Assembly: GCA_023251135.1 (NCBI GenBank)
Contig: JAHEZJ010000025.1
Span: 36,909-100,908 of the forward strand
Origin: Flavobacterium sp.
GTDB taxonomy: Bacteria > Bacteroidota > Bacteroidia > Flavobacteriales > Flavobacteriaceae
Direction of reading: 5' to 3'
Length of the DNA stretch: 64,000 bases
A program made the position numbers and the translations under genes. Position 1 is the stretch's first letter. Each line of letters begins with the position of its first letter. Below the pieces are notes generated by a model. It searched no databases. It was not told the origin of the DNA and worked only from the letters and a program-made list of their open reading frames with translations. Below are positions 17,611 to 27,369 of the stretch, one piece after another.

Positions 17611-20600
17611 ATGACCAAATACTACAAGCGCCATCGCATTATTGCTACCTTTTTCTTGTTGATATTTTTTCCAACATTATTGCCTAATAATTTATTTGCT
17701 TCAAATAATGGACCTGTTGCCCCTGAAGCAACAAGCTTCGAACCAGTAGACGCAACAGACATGGTTAATTTAATCTCTGGAGATATGTCTTATGTATTGC
17801 CATTATTAAATGTTCCAAGTCCAGAAGGAGGATATCCTTTGGCTTTATCCAACCACTCTGGAATCGCAATGGACCAAGAAGCCTCATGGGTTGGTTTAGG
17901 CTGGAGTCTAAATCCTGGAGCCATAAATCGTGGAGTTACAGGTGTGCCTGATGATTGGAAAAGAGCTAAGGTAAATCAAATTATATACGATCAAGGAGGC
18001 GTGGTTACATCCTATTCCGGAAGTCTCTCTATAGGATGGGGTTCAAATGGCGCCTCTATAGGTCTCTACGGATCATATACAGAAAACAAGTCATTTGGCG
18101 GTACCACTTCCTACAGTACAAATGGAGGTGTACAGGTTGCTGTTAATGGAATTTCTGCACGAGCGGGAACTGATGGTGTTAGTACAAGTGTTGGTTATGG
18201 TGGTGTAAGTGCAACGGTAGGAACTAGCGGTGCAAGCCTGAGTGCTGGTGATAACTCGCTTAGCTTAGGAATAAATCAAAGTTTCAAAGGGCATGGAATG
18301 TCGGCAAATGCATCATTTAATTTAGGAGTCGGAACCGAAATATCATTTAGTTCCAAAAATGGTCTTTCTGGATCATTTGTTGGCCAAGGATTTCAATTAT
18401 CTGGCAATAGTTACGGAAAAGGAAATCTGAATACAAGTACCTCTGCTTTTAATATACCAATACAAATATATTCCGTAAATCTTACTTTTGGGTATTCTAA
18501 GACTCGGTACTGGACTTACGAAAATAGATATACAGGTTATGAAGGTTCATTATATGCAGGTGATATGGAAGGCTTAGAGCAAGCTACAAATTTCAACAAT
18601 TTAAATGCTTCAGACTCATACAACTCCTTATATCTACAAAATGATGACAATCAATCCAATGACGATAATTTATCATTTATTGCGTACGATTATTATTCGG
18701 TTTCAGGTCAAGGGATATCTGGTTCGTTTAAGCCCGGCATCTTTGAAAATGGAAGTCTCAAGAATAATACCAAAAGAGCAACTTCATCAGATAATTCTTC
18801 GATAAGCTATAGAGTTGGTACTGCTAGAAAATTTACAAAAACAATTGACAATAGCCTTAATGATATTCATTTTTATTTTGACAACGAACCTTCTTCGTTC
18901 TTAAAAGTAAGTTCAGATAATTGGGCTTACGGCCCCTATCCACCGAGCACTTTACCTGAAAATTATTCAGACTCAAGTACATTTAACAATTTATCTTATA
19001 TTGATGGCGTACCTCAAAATGGTTACAATAGTCAAAATAAGCGTAAAAGAACTGGTAGCTATATAGAAACCTTTACCAACAAAGAAATTATTGCTTCAGG
19101 TAATTCAATCATTATTAATCCTGAAAATTATGACCGAAACTCCGCCCCCTCTGATGGTATAGGTGCATTTAAAATTACTGCACTTGACGGTAAAATTTAT
19201 CATTATTCTTTACCAGTATATCAGAAGGATCAATTTTTGAGGGGAACGACAATAAATTCTGATATTAATTCTAAATTTTTTGAGAAACAACAATTTACAC
19301 CTTATGCCACCCATTGGCTTCTAACTGCAATCACAGGACCAGATTACATAGACACTAATTTAAATAATAAAGTAGACCAAGAAGACATGGGATACTGGAC
19401 CTCATTTGATTATGGAAAATGGAGTGATGGTTTTACTTGGAGTACACCCATTAAAAATGACGGAACTAACAAATCATATAGTTGGGGAGTGAAAGAAATT
19501 TATTATTTAGATAAAATAAAAACAAGAACCCACACTGCTTTATTTATTAAAGAAGAAAGAAATGATGATTTATCCTATAGTCTTCAAGTAGGAAATAATG
19601 AAAATGATTTAAATTGGAAAGGAGCAAGATCAAGAAGTTTAATACAAGGAAAAGATGGAAAATTGTACTACGATGGTATATATGAAAACACTTTCCCCGC
19701 ATCATCACCACCGGCTTATTGGTATATGGATGCGAAGTGGGGACAATTTATAAAATGTAATACTCATAAATCTTTAAGATTAAGTAAAATTTTGTTACTT
19801 AAAAATCAAAATGCAGATCTACTAAAAAACCAAGGTTTCCACGCTCCTTCAAGTTTTAAAGGTCAAATTAAGTTTGTAGATTTTTACCACGAGGTGTATT
19901 GGCAGAATCCTGTAGTATATAAAGACAAAACAGTTGAAGGTAGAAATCAAACATGGTACGGTGAATACTACAATAATGTTTATGACACCCAAGATATCTT
20001 AAACCAAGGTTTAGAGCAAAAAGCTTTGAAAACTATTGTATTTGATTATGACGCAGGTTATAATTCTTTAGCTAAAAATGCTCCAAATTTACAGGATTCC
20101 AACAAAGGGCGATTAACATTAAATTCAGTTCAATTTCTGGGTAAAAATAGTAGCAAAATCATTCCTCCCTACAGGTTTAGCTATATAAACTCAGGAAATT
20201 ATGATGCCACAAAGGAAGACAACTGGGGGTATTATAAAAACAATCCGTCTATGTGGAGCTTAAATAAAATAACAACTCCATTAGGATCAGAAATCAACAT
20301 AACTTATGAATCGGATGATTTTGACAAAGAAGCTGTATCTGCTCCTTCAACAGTATTATCAACTACGGATAAAAATAGTGGTGGAATACGTGTTAAGGAG
20401 GTTAGTGTAATGGAGAATTCTATTATAAAAAGTATGATAAAATACTTTTATAATTATCCTGGTTTTGCAGAAAACAAAATAGATGCAAATTATAAATCAT
20501 CAGGTATAACATCATATATGCCGTCAAAATCTTTTAAAGAAGTAAAATATCTTTCAGAATTACCGTCACCAGGTGTCATGTATGAATATGTAACAGTAAA

Positions 20601-22254
20601 AAAATATTCTGCAGACAATAAACTAGGTATAACACAGGAATATAATTTTAATGTTTTAAAACCAGATGTTGCCACAGTTGCAACAAGTTTGACTATTCCA
20701 AATATTTTAGAAATTGAAAAAGTGCAAAATTCACCATGGGGCGGTTCATCTAATGGCGAAACTTACAATTTGAATTTTAGTAGATTCAATATAAAAGACA
20801 TGACTGCTTCACTAGGAAGACTGAAACAAATAAAAACAATCAATAGCACCGGGCAATTATTATCTCAAACAGAAAATACATATAAAGACTTTGCAAATAT
20901 CAAGCAAGGAATTTCTGAAGAAACTTTCAGTGTGTACAAAAGAGTTAATGATGCCACAACTATAACTTATCGTTTAGGAAGCACAAGCAAAATTAAATAC
21001 CCTAACATTCTAGAAAGCAGTACTTCAATACAAGGTGGATATCGAGTTAGTAACTATATTGATAAACTTGATTTTTTGACAGGTCAAGTACTAGAATCAC
21101 ATTCTACTTCAAGTGATGGAAAATCAATCAGAACAAAAGTAATTCCTGCATATATAAAATATTTGGAAATGGGCTCTAAGGCTGATGATGCCAATTATAA
21201 AAATATGTTATCGCAAACAGCCGCTAATTACTCCTACATATGGGATAAAGGAGATAATAAATGGAAAGAAACCGGTGTTGGTATCACCACCTGGAATAAT
21301 GTATGGACATACAAGGATATTACTGGAGCTATTGTATCAGTACCTTCTTCAGCACCAGCCAATCAAAAAATTTGGAGAAAGCATAAATCTTATGTTTGGA
21401 ATGGTATTAAAGATTCAAACGGCATTTTTACCAATTACAATTCAACCGCTGGAAGTGGAGATGATAATTTTAACTGGACAGTTGGAGTTGGATCCCAGCC
21501 TTCACAATGGATGCAGATTTCAGAAATAACCCTTTACGACCATTTTTCTTCTCCTTTAGAAATGAAAGATATAAACAGTAATTATGCAGCCACAAAAATG
21601 GGAGATAAAGATTCTAAGATTACCTCTAGCGGAAATGCCCGATATGGTGAAATTTTTTATTCAAGTGCCGAAACCAATGATGGAACATGGATTGATCCCG
21701 AAATTTCTATCTCAAACACCTCTATGTTAAATAGTTCCATTTTTCATACAGGAAAAAAATCAGTAGAAACAACATCCACATTAAAAATGACGGTTTCAAT
21801 GAAAAATAATGAACACAGAGATGGAAAATACAAAGTCTCAGTTTGGGTTGAGAAAAACAACGGAACAAAAGCAGTTATAAAAGTAAACAATACAGTCGTT
21901 CCTTTAGTAAATGACAACATTATAGCGGGGAACTGGCAACTTAAGACAGCTTACATACAGCTACCGATAGCAGCAGTAAATATTGATTTTTGTTCGCTTG
22001 ATACTTCGCCTGTTTATTTTGATGATTTAACAATTCGTCCAATATCATCCACTATCACTGGTTATGTGTATAATGAATGGGATGAACTTACTTATATCAT
22101 TGGAAATAATGGTCTTTCAACAAAATTTGAATATGATGCAGGAGGAAGATTGATCAAAACATCAACAGAAGTAATAGATGATTTAGCAAATGGGGTAACC
22201 GGAGGCTTTAAAGCTGTAAAAACCAATGTGTATAATAACAAATATTTAAACTAA
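17611..22254 (+). CDS. Giant exported SpvB/RHS-type protein, N-terminal shell component
   Basis: A 1547-residue protein with a signal peptide (about 1-31). Residues ~55-110 carry the SpvB/TcdB-like opening: VNLISGDMSYVLPLLNVPSP, then EASWVGLGWSLNPGAINRGV. Residues ~130-290 are a Gly/Ser-rich pseudo-repeat of short beta units (GVSATVGTSGASLSAG). A large middle part follows with no family I can name. Around 1350-1480 a jelly-roll-like domain appears (YKVSVWVEKNNGTKAVIKVN ... PVYFDDLTIRP). The last ~60 residues contain a YD repeat (LSTKFEYDAGGRLIKTSTEV). It thus looks like the first half of an RHS cocoon, continued by the next gene 10 bases downstream. No type IX sorting domain is visible at the end. 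Confidence 0.8.
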   Translation: MTKYYKRHRIIATFFLLIFFPTLLPNNLFASNNGPVAPEATSFEPVDATDMVNLISGDMSYVLPLLNVPSPEGGYPLALSNHSGIAMDQEASWVGLGWSLNPGAINRGVTGVPDDWKRAKVNQIIYDQGGVVTSYSGSLSIGWGSNGASIGLYGSYTENKSFGGTTSYSTNGGVQVAVNGISARAGTDGVSTSVGYGGVSATVGTSGASLSAGDNSLSLGINQSFKGHGMSANASFNLGVGTEISFSSKNGLSGSFVGQGFQLSGNSYGKGNLNTSTSAFNIPIQIYSVNLTFGYSKTRYWTYENRYTGYEGSLYAGDMEGLEQATNFNNLNASDSYNSLYLQNDDNQSNDDNLSFIAYDYYSVSGQGISGSFKPGIFENGSLKNNTKRATSSDNSSISYRVGTARKFTKTIDNSLNDIHFYFDNEPSSFLKVSSDNWAYGPYPPSTLPENYSDSSTFNNLSYIDGVPQNGYNSQNKRKRTGSYIETFTNKEIIASGNSIIINPENYDRNSAPSDGIGAFKITALDGKIYHYSLPVYQKDQFLRGTTINSDINSKFFEKQQFTPYATHWLLTAITGPDYIDTNLNNKVDQEDMGYWTSFDYGKWSDGFTWSTPIKNDGTNKSYSWGVKEIYYLDKIKTRTHTALFIKEERNDDLSYSLQVGNNENDLNWKGARSRSLIQGKDGKLYYDGIYENTFPASSPPAYWYMDAKWGQFIKCNTHKSLRLSKILLLKNQNADLLKNQGFHAPSSFKGQIKFVDFYHEVYWQNPVVYKDKTVEGRNQTWYGEYYNNVYDTQDILNQGLEQKALKTIVFDYDAGYNSLAKNAPNLQDSNKGRLTLNSVQFLGKNSSKIIPPYRFSYINSGNYDATKEDNWGYYKNNPSMWSLNKITTPLGSEINITYESDDFDKEAVSAPSTVLSTTDKNSGGIRVKEVSVMENSIIKSMIKYFYNYPGFAENKIDANYKSSGITSYMPSKSFKEVKYLSELPSPGVMYEYVTVKKYSADNKLGITQEYNFNVLKPDVATVATSLTIPNILEIEKVQNSPWGGSSNGETYNLNFSRFNIKDMTASLGRLKQIKTINSTGQLLSQTENTYKDFANIKQGISEETFSVYKRVNDATTITYRLGSTSKIKYPNILESSTSIQGGYRVSNYIDKLDFLTGQVLESHSTSSDGKSIRTKVIPAYIKYLEMGSKADDANYKNMLSQTAANYSYIWDKGDNKWKETGVGITTWNNVWTYKDITGAIVSVPSSAPANQKIWRKHKSYVWNGIKDSNGIFTNYNSTAGSGDDNFNWTVGVGSQPSQWMQISEITLYDHFSSPLEMKDINSNYAATKMGDKDSKITSSGNARYGEIFYSSAETNDGTWIDPEISISNTSMLNSSIFHTGKKSVETTSTLKMTVSMKNNEHRDGKYKVSVWVEKNNGTKAVIKVNNTVVPLVNDNIIAGNWQLKTAYIQLPIAAVNIDFCSLDTSPVYFDDLTIRPISSTITGYVYNEWDELTYIIGNNGLSTKFEYDAGGRLIKTSTEVIDDLANGVTGGFKAVKTNVYNNKYLN
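18121..18480 (+). repeat. Gly/Ser-rich pseudo-repeat inside the giant protein
   Basis: About 120 residues made of imperfect 8-14-residue beta units with Gly-Val-Ser, Gly-Thr-Ser and Ser-Leu-Gly steps (for example GVQVAVNGISARAGTDGVST). It looks like a solenoid or adhesin-type segment and separates the SpvB-like opening from the rest. Confidence 0.5.
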
Positions 22255-22264
22255 TACAATAAAT

Positions 22265-25200
22265 ATGAAGAAAATTCTATGCAAACTATTGTATCTGATA
22301 GTTTTATTCAGCTGTTTTAACACATATTCACAAGAAACCTCAAAGCCAGCTATAACTCAACGAATGATAGAGCCTATAGAGCCCGGTTGTGATGAAAATG
22401 AAAAATACCCATGGTTTTATGATAATGACGGCGATGGATTTGGAGATCCCAATTATTCACAAATGGCTTGTTCGCAACCGAATGATAAATGGGTAAGCAA
22501 CAGCGATGATTGCAATGACAATAATCCAGCTACGACATATTATACCTGGTATTACGATGGAGATAAGGACGGCTTCGGAACAAGTGGCCTAACAGCAACA
22601 AGTTGTACACAACCCGAAGGTTATGTTGACAATAATTTGGATTGTAACGATAACAATAAAGACATACACCTTAATACAAAATGGTATATTGATACTAATG
22701 GAGATGGGATTGTTTCCGAACTTGATACAAATTATGTTATTAGCTGTACAAAACCAAGTGGCAATTACATTGCGATTGGTACAGATTCCAGTGCACATTG
22801 GGTACACAATATCAACTATGACACCAAAGGCAATATTATTGGGGTGAGCAGAACTTATTATAATGATCTTGGAAAATCAGATGTCAGTTTATCAAAAGAT
22901 TACGTAACCAATAAAATATGGGGTACAGAAACCACTTACGATGATTTTGGAAGACTAGATAAAACATCCTTTGTCGCGCCATCTCCACTAAATACTTTTG
23001 AAAAAACCAATTTTCTAAAAAGTAATGTCGAAGTAATTACTGGCTCCTACCCTCCTATTCTTTCACTAAATAACATAGCTACAAGCGACACCTATAAAGC
23101 CACACAATCTATAACTGTAACCGGAACTGTTGCGTCTGGCTTAAATGTAAATCTTACTGCTCCGGTTATCACATTAAGCAATGGCTTTAGCATTACCGCA
23201 ACATCGGGAAGTAGTTTTGTACTAACCGCCGCTTATCTTCAGGACGTTTCTGCAAATCCAAGTCTGGCAAATTATTATAGTGATAATAACACCGATGAAC
23301 CTTATCAGGCAACTGCTACGCATCCCTTTTCACAAAATAATTATGATTCCTTAAATCCGGGAAATATAGTAAATGTCGTAGGGGGCAATAAAATAAATAA
23401 TGACTGGAAGACAGGCTATTCTTACACAGTACCCGCTGCACAGGAAATGTATTATGTATATGGCTCCGATTACTACGATGGTGCCATAAACGCAGGTAAG
23501 GAAGAAGTTATAACAAAATTTTACAAATCTATAAGTGTCGATGCTAATGGCATAGAAAATGTTTCATTTAGTGATGGTGAAGGAAAATTATTGGCCTCAG
23601 CACGTTCAGGCGGAGCAGCGTCATATCCTGTTGTATCTCTTATTGGCACGCAAGGCTACATAGATGTTCATATTCCTGCAGGAATTACATCTGGTCAAAT
23701 TGCACTTATTGGCGGTGCTTCCTTATACAAAATATATGACTTAAAAACGGGAGCAGTTACCGCAACTCTTACTGGTGGAAATGCCTATCGAATTCAGGCA
23801 TTAACAATACCACAAACAGATTCTAAAACTTATATCGCATCTGGTGTTCCAACTTATGATTCGGGAGCACTAGGCATAACTTATCATGTAAATTATTACG
23901 ATTATGCGGTAAATGTTTATAATATGACCGGACAATTGATAAAATCAATACAACCAAACGGCTATGCAAGCAATACCACTATTGTGGCAAGTCCCGCTCA
24001 TATGACTTCATCGAATTTTGCATCAACTTACAAGTATAATTCTTTAGGACAATTAGTAGAAACCTCAAGTCCCGACGAGGGTATTAGCAGATTTGCCTAT
24101 AGAAGAGACGGGCAAATACGATATTCACAAAGTGCTCTTCAGGCAGATACAAAAGTTTCGTATACTGAATATGATGATTTAGGAAGAGCAAAAGAAAGCG
24201 GTGTTATTACAGGAAACTCTGGTATTTGGGTAACTGCTATTGCAAACACAGATAATGCATTAATAACAGGAACTCGCTCTGAACAGCTTTTTACCATTTA
24301 TGATTATCCCGAAAATAACACAACATCCGTTGCCTTGCCAACCAGTCCTTCTAATTTAACTTTGTCTGGTGTATTAGCAACCGCAGGAATAAATAGTGCA
24401 AACTATATTCAAAATAATTTATCCGGAAATGTTGCTGTTACCTTTACTAAGCCTGATTCAGCCATTTCGGCAATAACATGGTACAGCTATGATATCTATG
24501 GCATGACAGAATGGATTGTACAATATAACGAAGGTATTGGAGCCAAAACAATCCATTATGAGTATGATTACAAAGGAAATGTAAAAAAAGTACTGTTTCA
24601 AAAAGATAAAACCGCCGAACTTTTTGTACATCAATATACTTATAATACAAATGATGTATTAACAAAAGTAGAGACATCGGCAAATAATGCCACTTTTACA
24701 ACACATGCAGATTACAACTATTATAAAACTGGAGAATTAAAAAGAATTAACATTGCTCAAGGAGCACAAGGACTAGACTATGTATATACACTTGGCGGAA
24801 AACTTAAAAGCATCAATCATCCAAGTTTAGAGGCTTCTAAAGATCCGGGAGGAGATACTAATGATGTATTCGGATTAACACTTGATTATTATAACGGAGA
24901 TTATTTACGTACTGGTCGTAATATAACTTCTTCTCCTTCTGCCGGAGCAGATTATAATGGAAATATAAAAGCTGCACGGTGGGCCAATAAAGGAATAGCC
25001 GGAGATTATTCAGGAAGTACTGCTAATCAAAAGGGATACCTATACAATTATGACCGTAACAACTGGTTAACAGGTGCTACATTTGGAAACACCAATTCAA
25101 GTACTGCTGACATAACATCTTCTTCTGTTTTAAGAGAGGGAGGATTAACCTATGATGCAAATGGAAATATCAAAACTTTGCAACGAACCAACGAAACAGG

Positions 25201-26665
25201 AACTGTTGTAGATAATCTGAGCTATAACTATACTAATACAGGTAATAATCAATTAAATAGTATTACTGAGAGTGCTGCCGTAACATCTTCCGACCCTAAC
25301 GACATTGAAAATCAAGGAACAGGGAATTATGTTTATGATGCTATTGGACAACTAAAACAAAATGTTTCCGAAAATTTATATTATTTTTACAACACACAAG
25401 GATTAGTAACCGAAATAAAAAAAGGTTCTAATACTGTTGTGAAGTTCTTTTACAACGATAGAGGGCAACGTATTAAAAAAGAAAGTTATAATACAACCTC
25501 TTTTGCTCTGCAGAACACTACTTTCTATCAATTTGATCTATCAGGTAATACCATGGCAATCTATAGTTTGCCAAATGGCGGAAGTATAACACAAACCGAA
25601 TTACCTATTTACGGGCTGAACCGTCTTGGAATTTACAAAAGGGCGAGTGGAATTGCCAGTTATGAAATTAAAGATCACTTAGGAAATGTTAGGTCTGTTA
25701 TAGAAAAAGAAAGTGGCAGTCCAGTCATTAAATCATTTGCCGATTATTATCCTTTTGGGGAGTTATTACCTAATCGTAATTCATTAAATTATCGTTATGC
25801 TTTTCAAGGACAAGAACTAGATAAGGAAACTGGAATGGAAGCATTCCAGCTACGTCTTTGGGATGGAAGACTAGGAAGGTGGCTGTCACCCGACCCAATG
25901 GGTCAATATTCTTCACCTTATCTTGGTATGGGAAATAATCCTATTTCAAGTATTGACCCTGATGGCGGTTGGGCAGGTCGCTTTGGTGCTTGGTTGTATT
26001 CTGTATGGAATGGAGGAGAAGTTTTTCGAAGTTCAAAAGGAGATTGGGGGGTTAGATATGAAAATACACCAACTTCTGATGGATTTACATATAATGTAAC
26101 TTATGGTGGCAAAAGACACGAAGTATATAGACAAGCAGCTGCTGACAAATATATGGATGCTTTAGCTGAGTATAGAACTTTCCATCCAAAGGAATTTGGA
26201 GATATTAGTCTTTGGGATGAAAATTTTGAAGGCAATAGATTACAAAGTATTGCAAGTGCCTTTCAGTTGGCAAATCCAGTATTACCTGCAGTTAGTAGCA
26301 CTACAATGGTATATAGGGTTCAACGAAGTGCTAAATTTTTGGAATTGGATGAAGCCAGTAACGTGGTTTTCAATCCTAATGGTGGTTTTGGAAAGACGGT
26401 TTATATGTTTATTGGTGATGAGGCTGGTGTACTTCGGTATGCTGCTGGTAAACCAGGTAGTACAATCACGGCATTTGAAATTAATTCTAAATATGCCTCT
26501 ACTATATTGAGACTAAAACATCCGCAATCATTAGGATTAAAAAGTATTTCTGCTTCAGATGCTCACGTTATTGGAGGGTATTTTAGAATAGGGGTTCATT
26601 CCAATAAAATAAACGGTTTTCTTAAGTGGCAAGTTTCTGGTAGTGGTAAAATTATAAATCCATAA
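22265..26665 (+). CDS. RHS repeat protein with MopE-like N-terminus and C-terminal toxin candidate
   Basis: A 1466-residue exported protein (signal peptide ~1-22). Residues 50-165 hold three Asp/Asn-rich units (WFYDNDGDGFGDPN ... DDCNDNNP, and two more), like the MopE-type putative metal-binding repeat. Residues ~255-330 are a beta-rich linker. YD repeats follow (TYKYNSLGQLVETSSPDEG, GLTYDANGNIKTLQ) up to the RHS core (FADYYPFGE ... RLWDGRLGRWLSPDPMGQYS), which ends at PDGG 1232-1235. In RHS proteins the shell encloses and cleaves off the variable tail. Here the tail is residues ~1236-1466 and begins WAGRFGAWLYSVWNG. It contains VYRVQRSAKF (Arg1351), a later GKTVYMFIGDEAGVLRYA and a TITAFEIN strand. 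This order recalls an R-[Y/S]-E ADP-ribosyltransferase core, but I hold that at low confidence. An immunity candidate follows after 2 bases. Confidence 0.88.
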   Translation: MKKILCKLLYLIVLFSCFNTYSQETSKPAITQRMIEPIEPGCDENEKYPWFYDNDGDGFGDPNYSQMACSQPNDKWVSNSDDCNDNNPATTYYTWYYDGDKDGFGTSGLTATSCTQPEGYVDNNLDCNDNNKDIHLNTKWYIDTNGDGIVSELDTNYVISCTKPSGNYIAIGTDSSAHWVHNINYDTKGNIIGVSRTYYNDLGKSDVSLSKDYVTNKIWGTETTYDDFGRLDKTSFVAPSPLNTFEKTNFLKSNVEVITGSYPPILSLNNIATSDTYKATQSITVTGTVASGLNVNLTAPVITLSNGFSITATSGSSFVLTAAYLQDVSANPSLANYYSDNNTDEPYQATATHPFSQNNYDSLNPGNIVNVVGGNKINNDWKTGYSYTVPAAQEMYYVYGSDYYDGAINAGKEEVITKFYKSISVDANGIENVSFSDGEGKLLASARSGGAASYPVVSLIGTQGYIDVHIPAGITSGQIALIGGASLYKIYDLKTGAVTATLTGGNAYRIQALTIPQTDSKTYIASGVPTYDSGALGITYHVNYYDYAVNVYNMTGQLIKSIQPNGYASNTTIVASPAHMTSSNFASTYKYNSLGQLVETSSPDEGISRFAYRRDGQIRYSQSALQADTKVSYTEYDDLGRAKESGVITGNSGIWVTAIANTDNALITGTRSEQLFTIYDYPENNTTSVALPTSPSNLTLSGVLATAGINSANYIQNNLSGNVAVTFTKPDSAISAITWYSYDIYGMTEWIVQYNEGIGAKTIHYEYDYKGNVKKVLFQKDKTAELFVHQYTYNTNDVLTKVETSANNATFTTHADYNYYKTGELKRINIAQGAQGLDYVYTLGGKLKSINHPSLEASKDPGGDTNDVFGLTLDYYNGDYLRTGRNITSSPSAGADYNGNIKAARWANKGIAGDYSGSTANQKGYLYNYDRNNWLTGATFGNTNSSTADITSSSVLREGGLTYDANGNIKTLQRTNETGTVVDNLSYNYTNTGNNQLNSITESAAVTSSDPNDIENQGTGNYVYDAIGQLKQNVSENLYYFYNTQGLVTEIKKGSNTVVKFFYNDRGQRIKKESYNTTSFALQNTTFYQFDLSGNTMAIYSLPNGGSITQTELPIYGLNRLGIYKRASGIASYEIKDHLGNVRSVIEKESGSPVIKSFADYYPFGELLPNRNSLNYRYAFQGQELDKETGMEAFQLRLWDGRLGRWLSPDPMGQYSSPYLGMGNNPISSIDPDGGWAGRFGAWLYSVWNGGEVFRSSKGDWGVRYENTPTSDGFTYNVTYGGKRHEVYRQAAADKYMDALAEYRTFHPKEFGDISLWDENFEGNRLQSIASAFQLANPVLPAVSSTTMVYRVQRSAKFLELDEASNVVFNPNGGFGKTVYMFIGDEAGVLRYAAGKPGSTITAFEINSKYASTILRLKHPQSLGLKSISASDAHVIGGYFRIGVHSNKINGFLKWQVSGSGKIINP
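22412..22760 (+). repeat. Three MopE-like Asp-rich repeats (within the RHS gene)
   Basis: Residues 50-88, 95-132 and 140-165 share the plan W-Y/F-x-D-x-D-G-D-G followed by a Cys and, in the first two, D-C-N-D-N-N. The third (DTNGDGIVSELD) resembles an EF-hand or dockerin loop. The likely role is Ca2+ or Cu binding in the mature protein. Confidence 0.65.
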
Positions 26666-26667
26666 TT

Positions 26668-27222
26668 ATGAGATTACAAGATCTAAAAAACAAATATGAA
26701 GCTAGCGTATTTAATGAGTTACTAGACGAAAATTTAGTCGGAAAAGCATCTGAATGGGAGTACTATTCGGCTATTCGTCTAAATGGAATAATAGCAGTTG
26801 GATGGTTTTCAGATGATAATATTTTACTCGTTAATACAGATGGAGTTTTTATTTATGACATTCTTAAAAAGAATATTATATTTAGTGATTATGAAAATTC
26901 ATTTAAAAAAAATATATCTGATGATAATCTGACTTTTTATGTTCAAACTAAATCTGAAACTGTATTTATTTTTGGATTAAGAGGTGGAGGTGGGAATTTA
27001 TTAACAAAAGATAATATATGGAAGATAGAAGTTATTGATATTGCTTGGAATATCAAGGTGCCTAAACTCTTAAATTATAAGAATGGAAAAAAATATTTTT
27101 TAGAACTGCAACAAAACAGTTATGAAGGAAATAAATATTTAGGATTTTCAAAGTCAGAAAATTATTTTCTAATTATGGGGGATGGAGGTCTTGACGTTTT
27201 CTCCCGATTAACGGCCCCTTAA
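26668..27222 (+). CDS. Candidate immunity protein for the RHS toxin tail
   Basis: A 184-residue protein with no signal peptide and no family I recognise. It starts 2 bases after the RHS stop, so it is translated from the same message. It is predicted mixed alpha/beta, with a Gly-rich turn (FGLRGGGGNLL) and several aromatic strands (YLGFSKSENYFLIMGDGG). Base composition is clearly more A+T-rich than the surrounding housekeeping genes, as is common for toxin-immunity tails. Position directly behind a polymorphic toxin, cytosolic location and size (typical 100-200) are the only evidence for immunity. It is the last gene before the right flanking repeat. Confidence 0.7.
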   Translation: MRLQDLKNKYEASVFNELLDENLVGKASEWEYYSAIRLNGIIAVGWFSDDNILLVNTDGVFIYDILKKNIIFSDYENSFKKNISDDNLTFYVQTKSETVFIFGLRGGGGNLLTKDNIWKIEVIDIAWNIKVPKLLNYKNGKKYFLELQQNSYEGNKYLGFSKSENYFLIMGDGGLDVFSRLTAP

Positions 27223-27369
27223 GGGTAAAACTTACCTTTTAATTTATTTCATAACGCGTTGCACTATGCTATTACTAAAGCTCTTTCGGAGTAATGGATT
27301 TCAACATTTAAACTTAACACTTGTTCCCTACAAATTCTTGGATTGATCCAAAATTTGATCTTTAAAAAC

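Noticed and set aside
17611-26665. Type IX secretion sorting domain on the giant proteins
   Set aside because: Neither C-terminus shows the usual beta-sandwich ending with a Lys-rich final strand; the first ends in a YD repeat and the second in the toxin tail.
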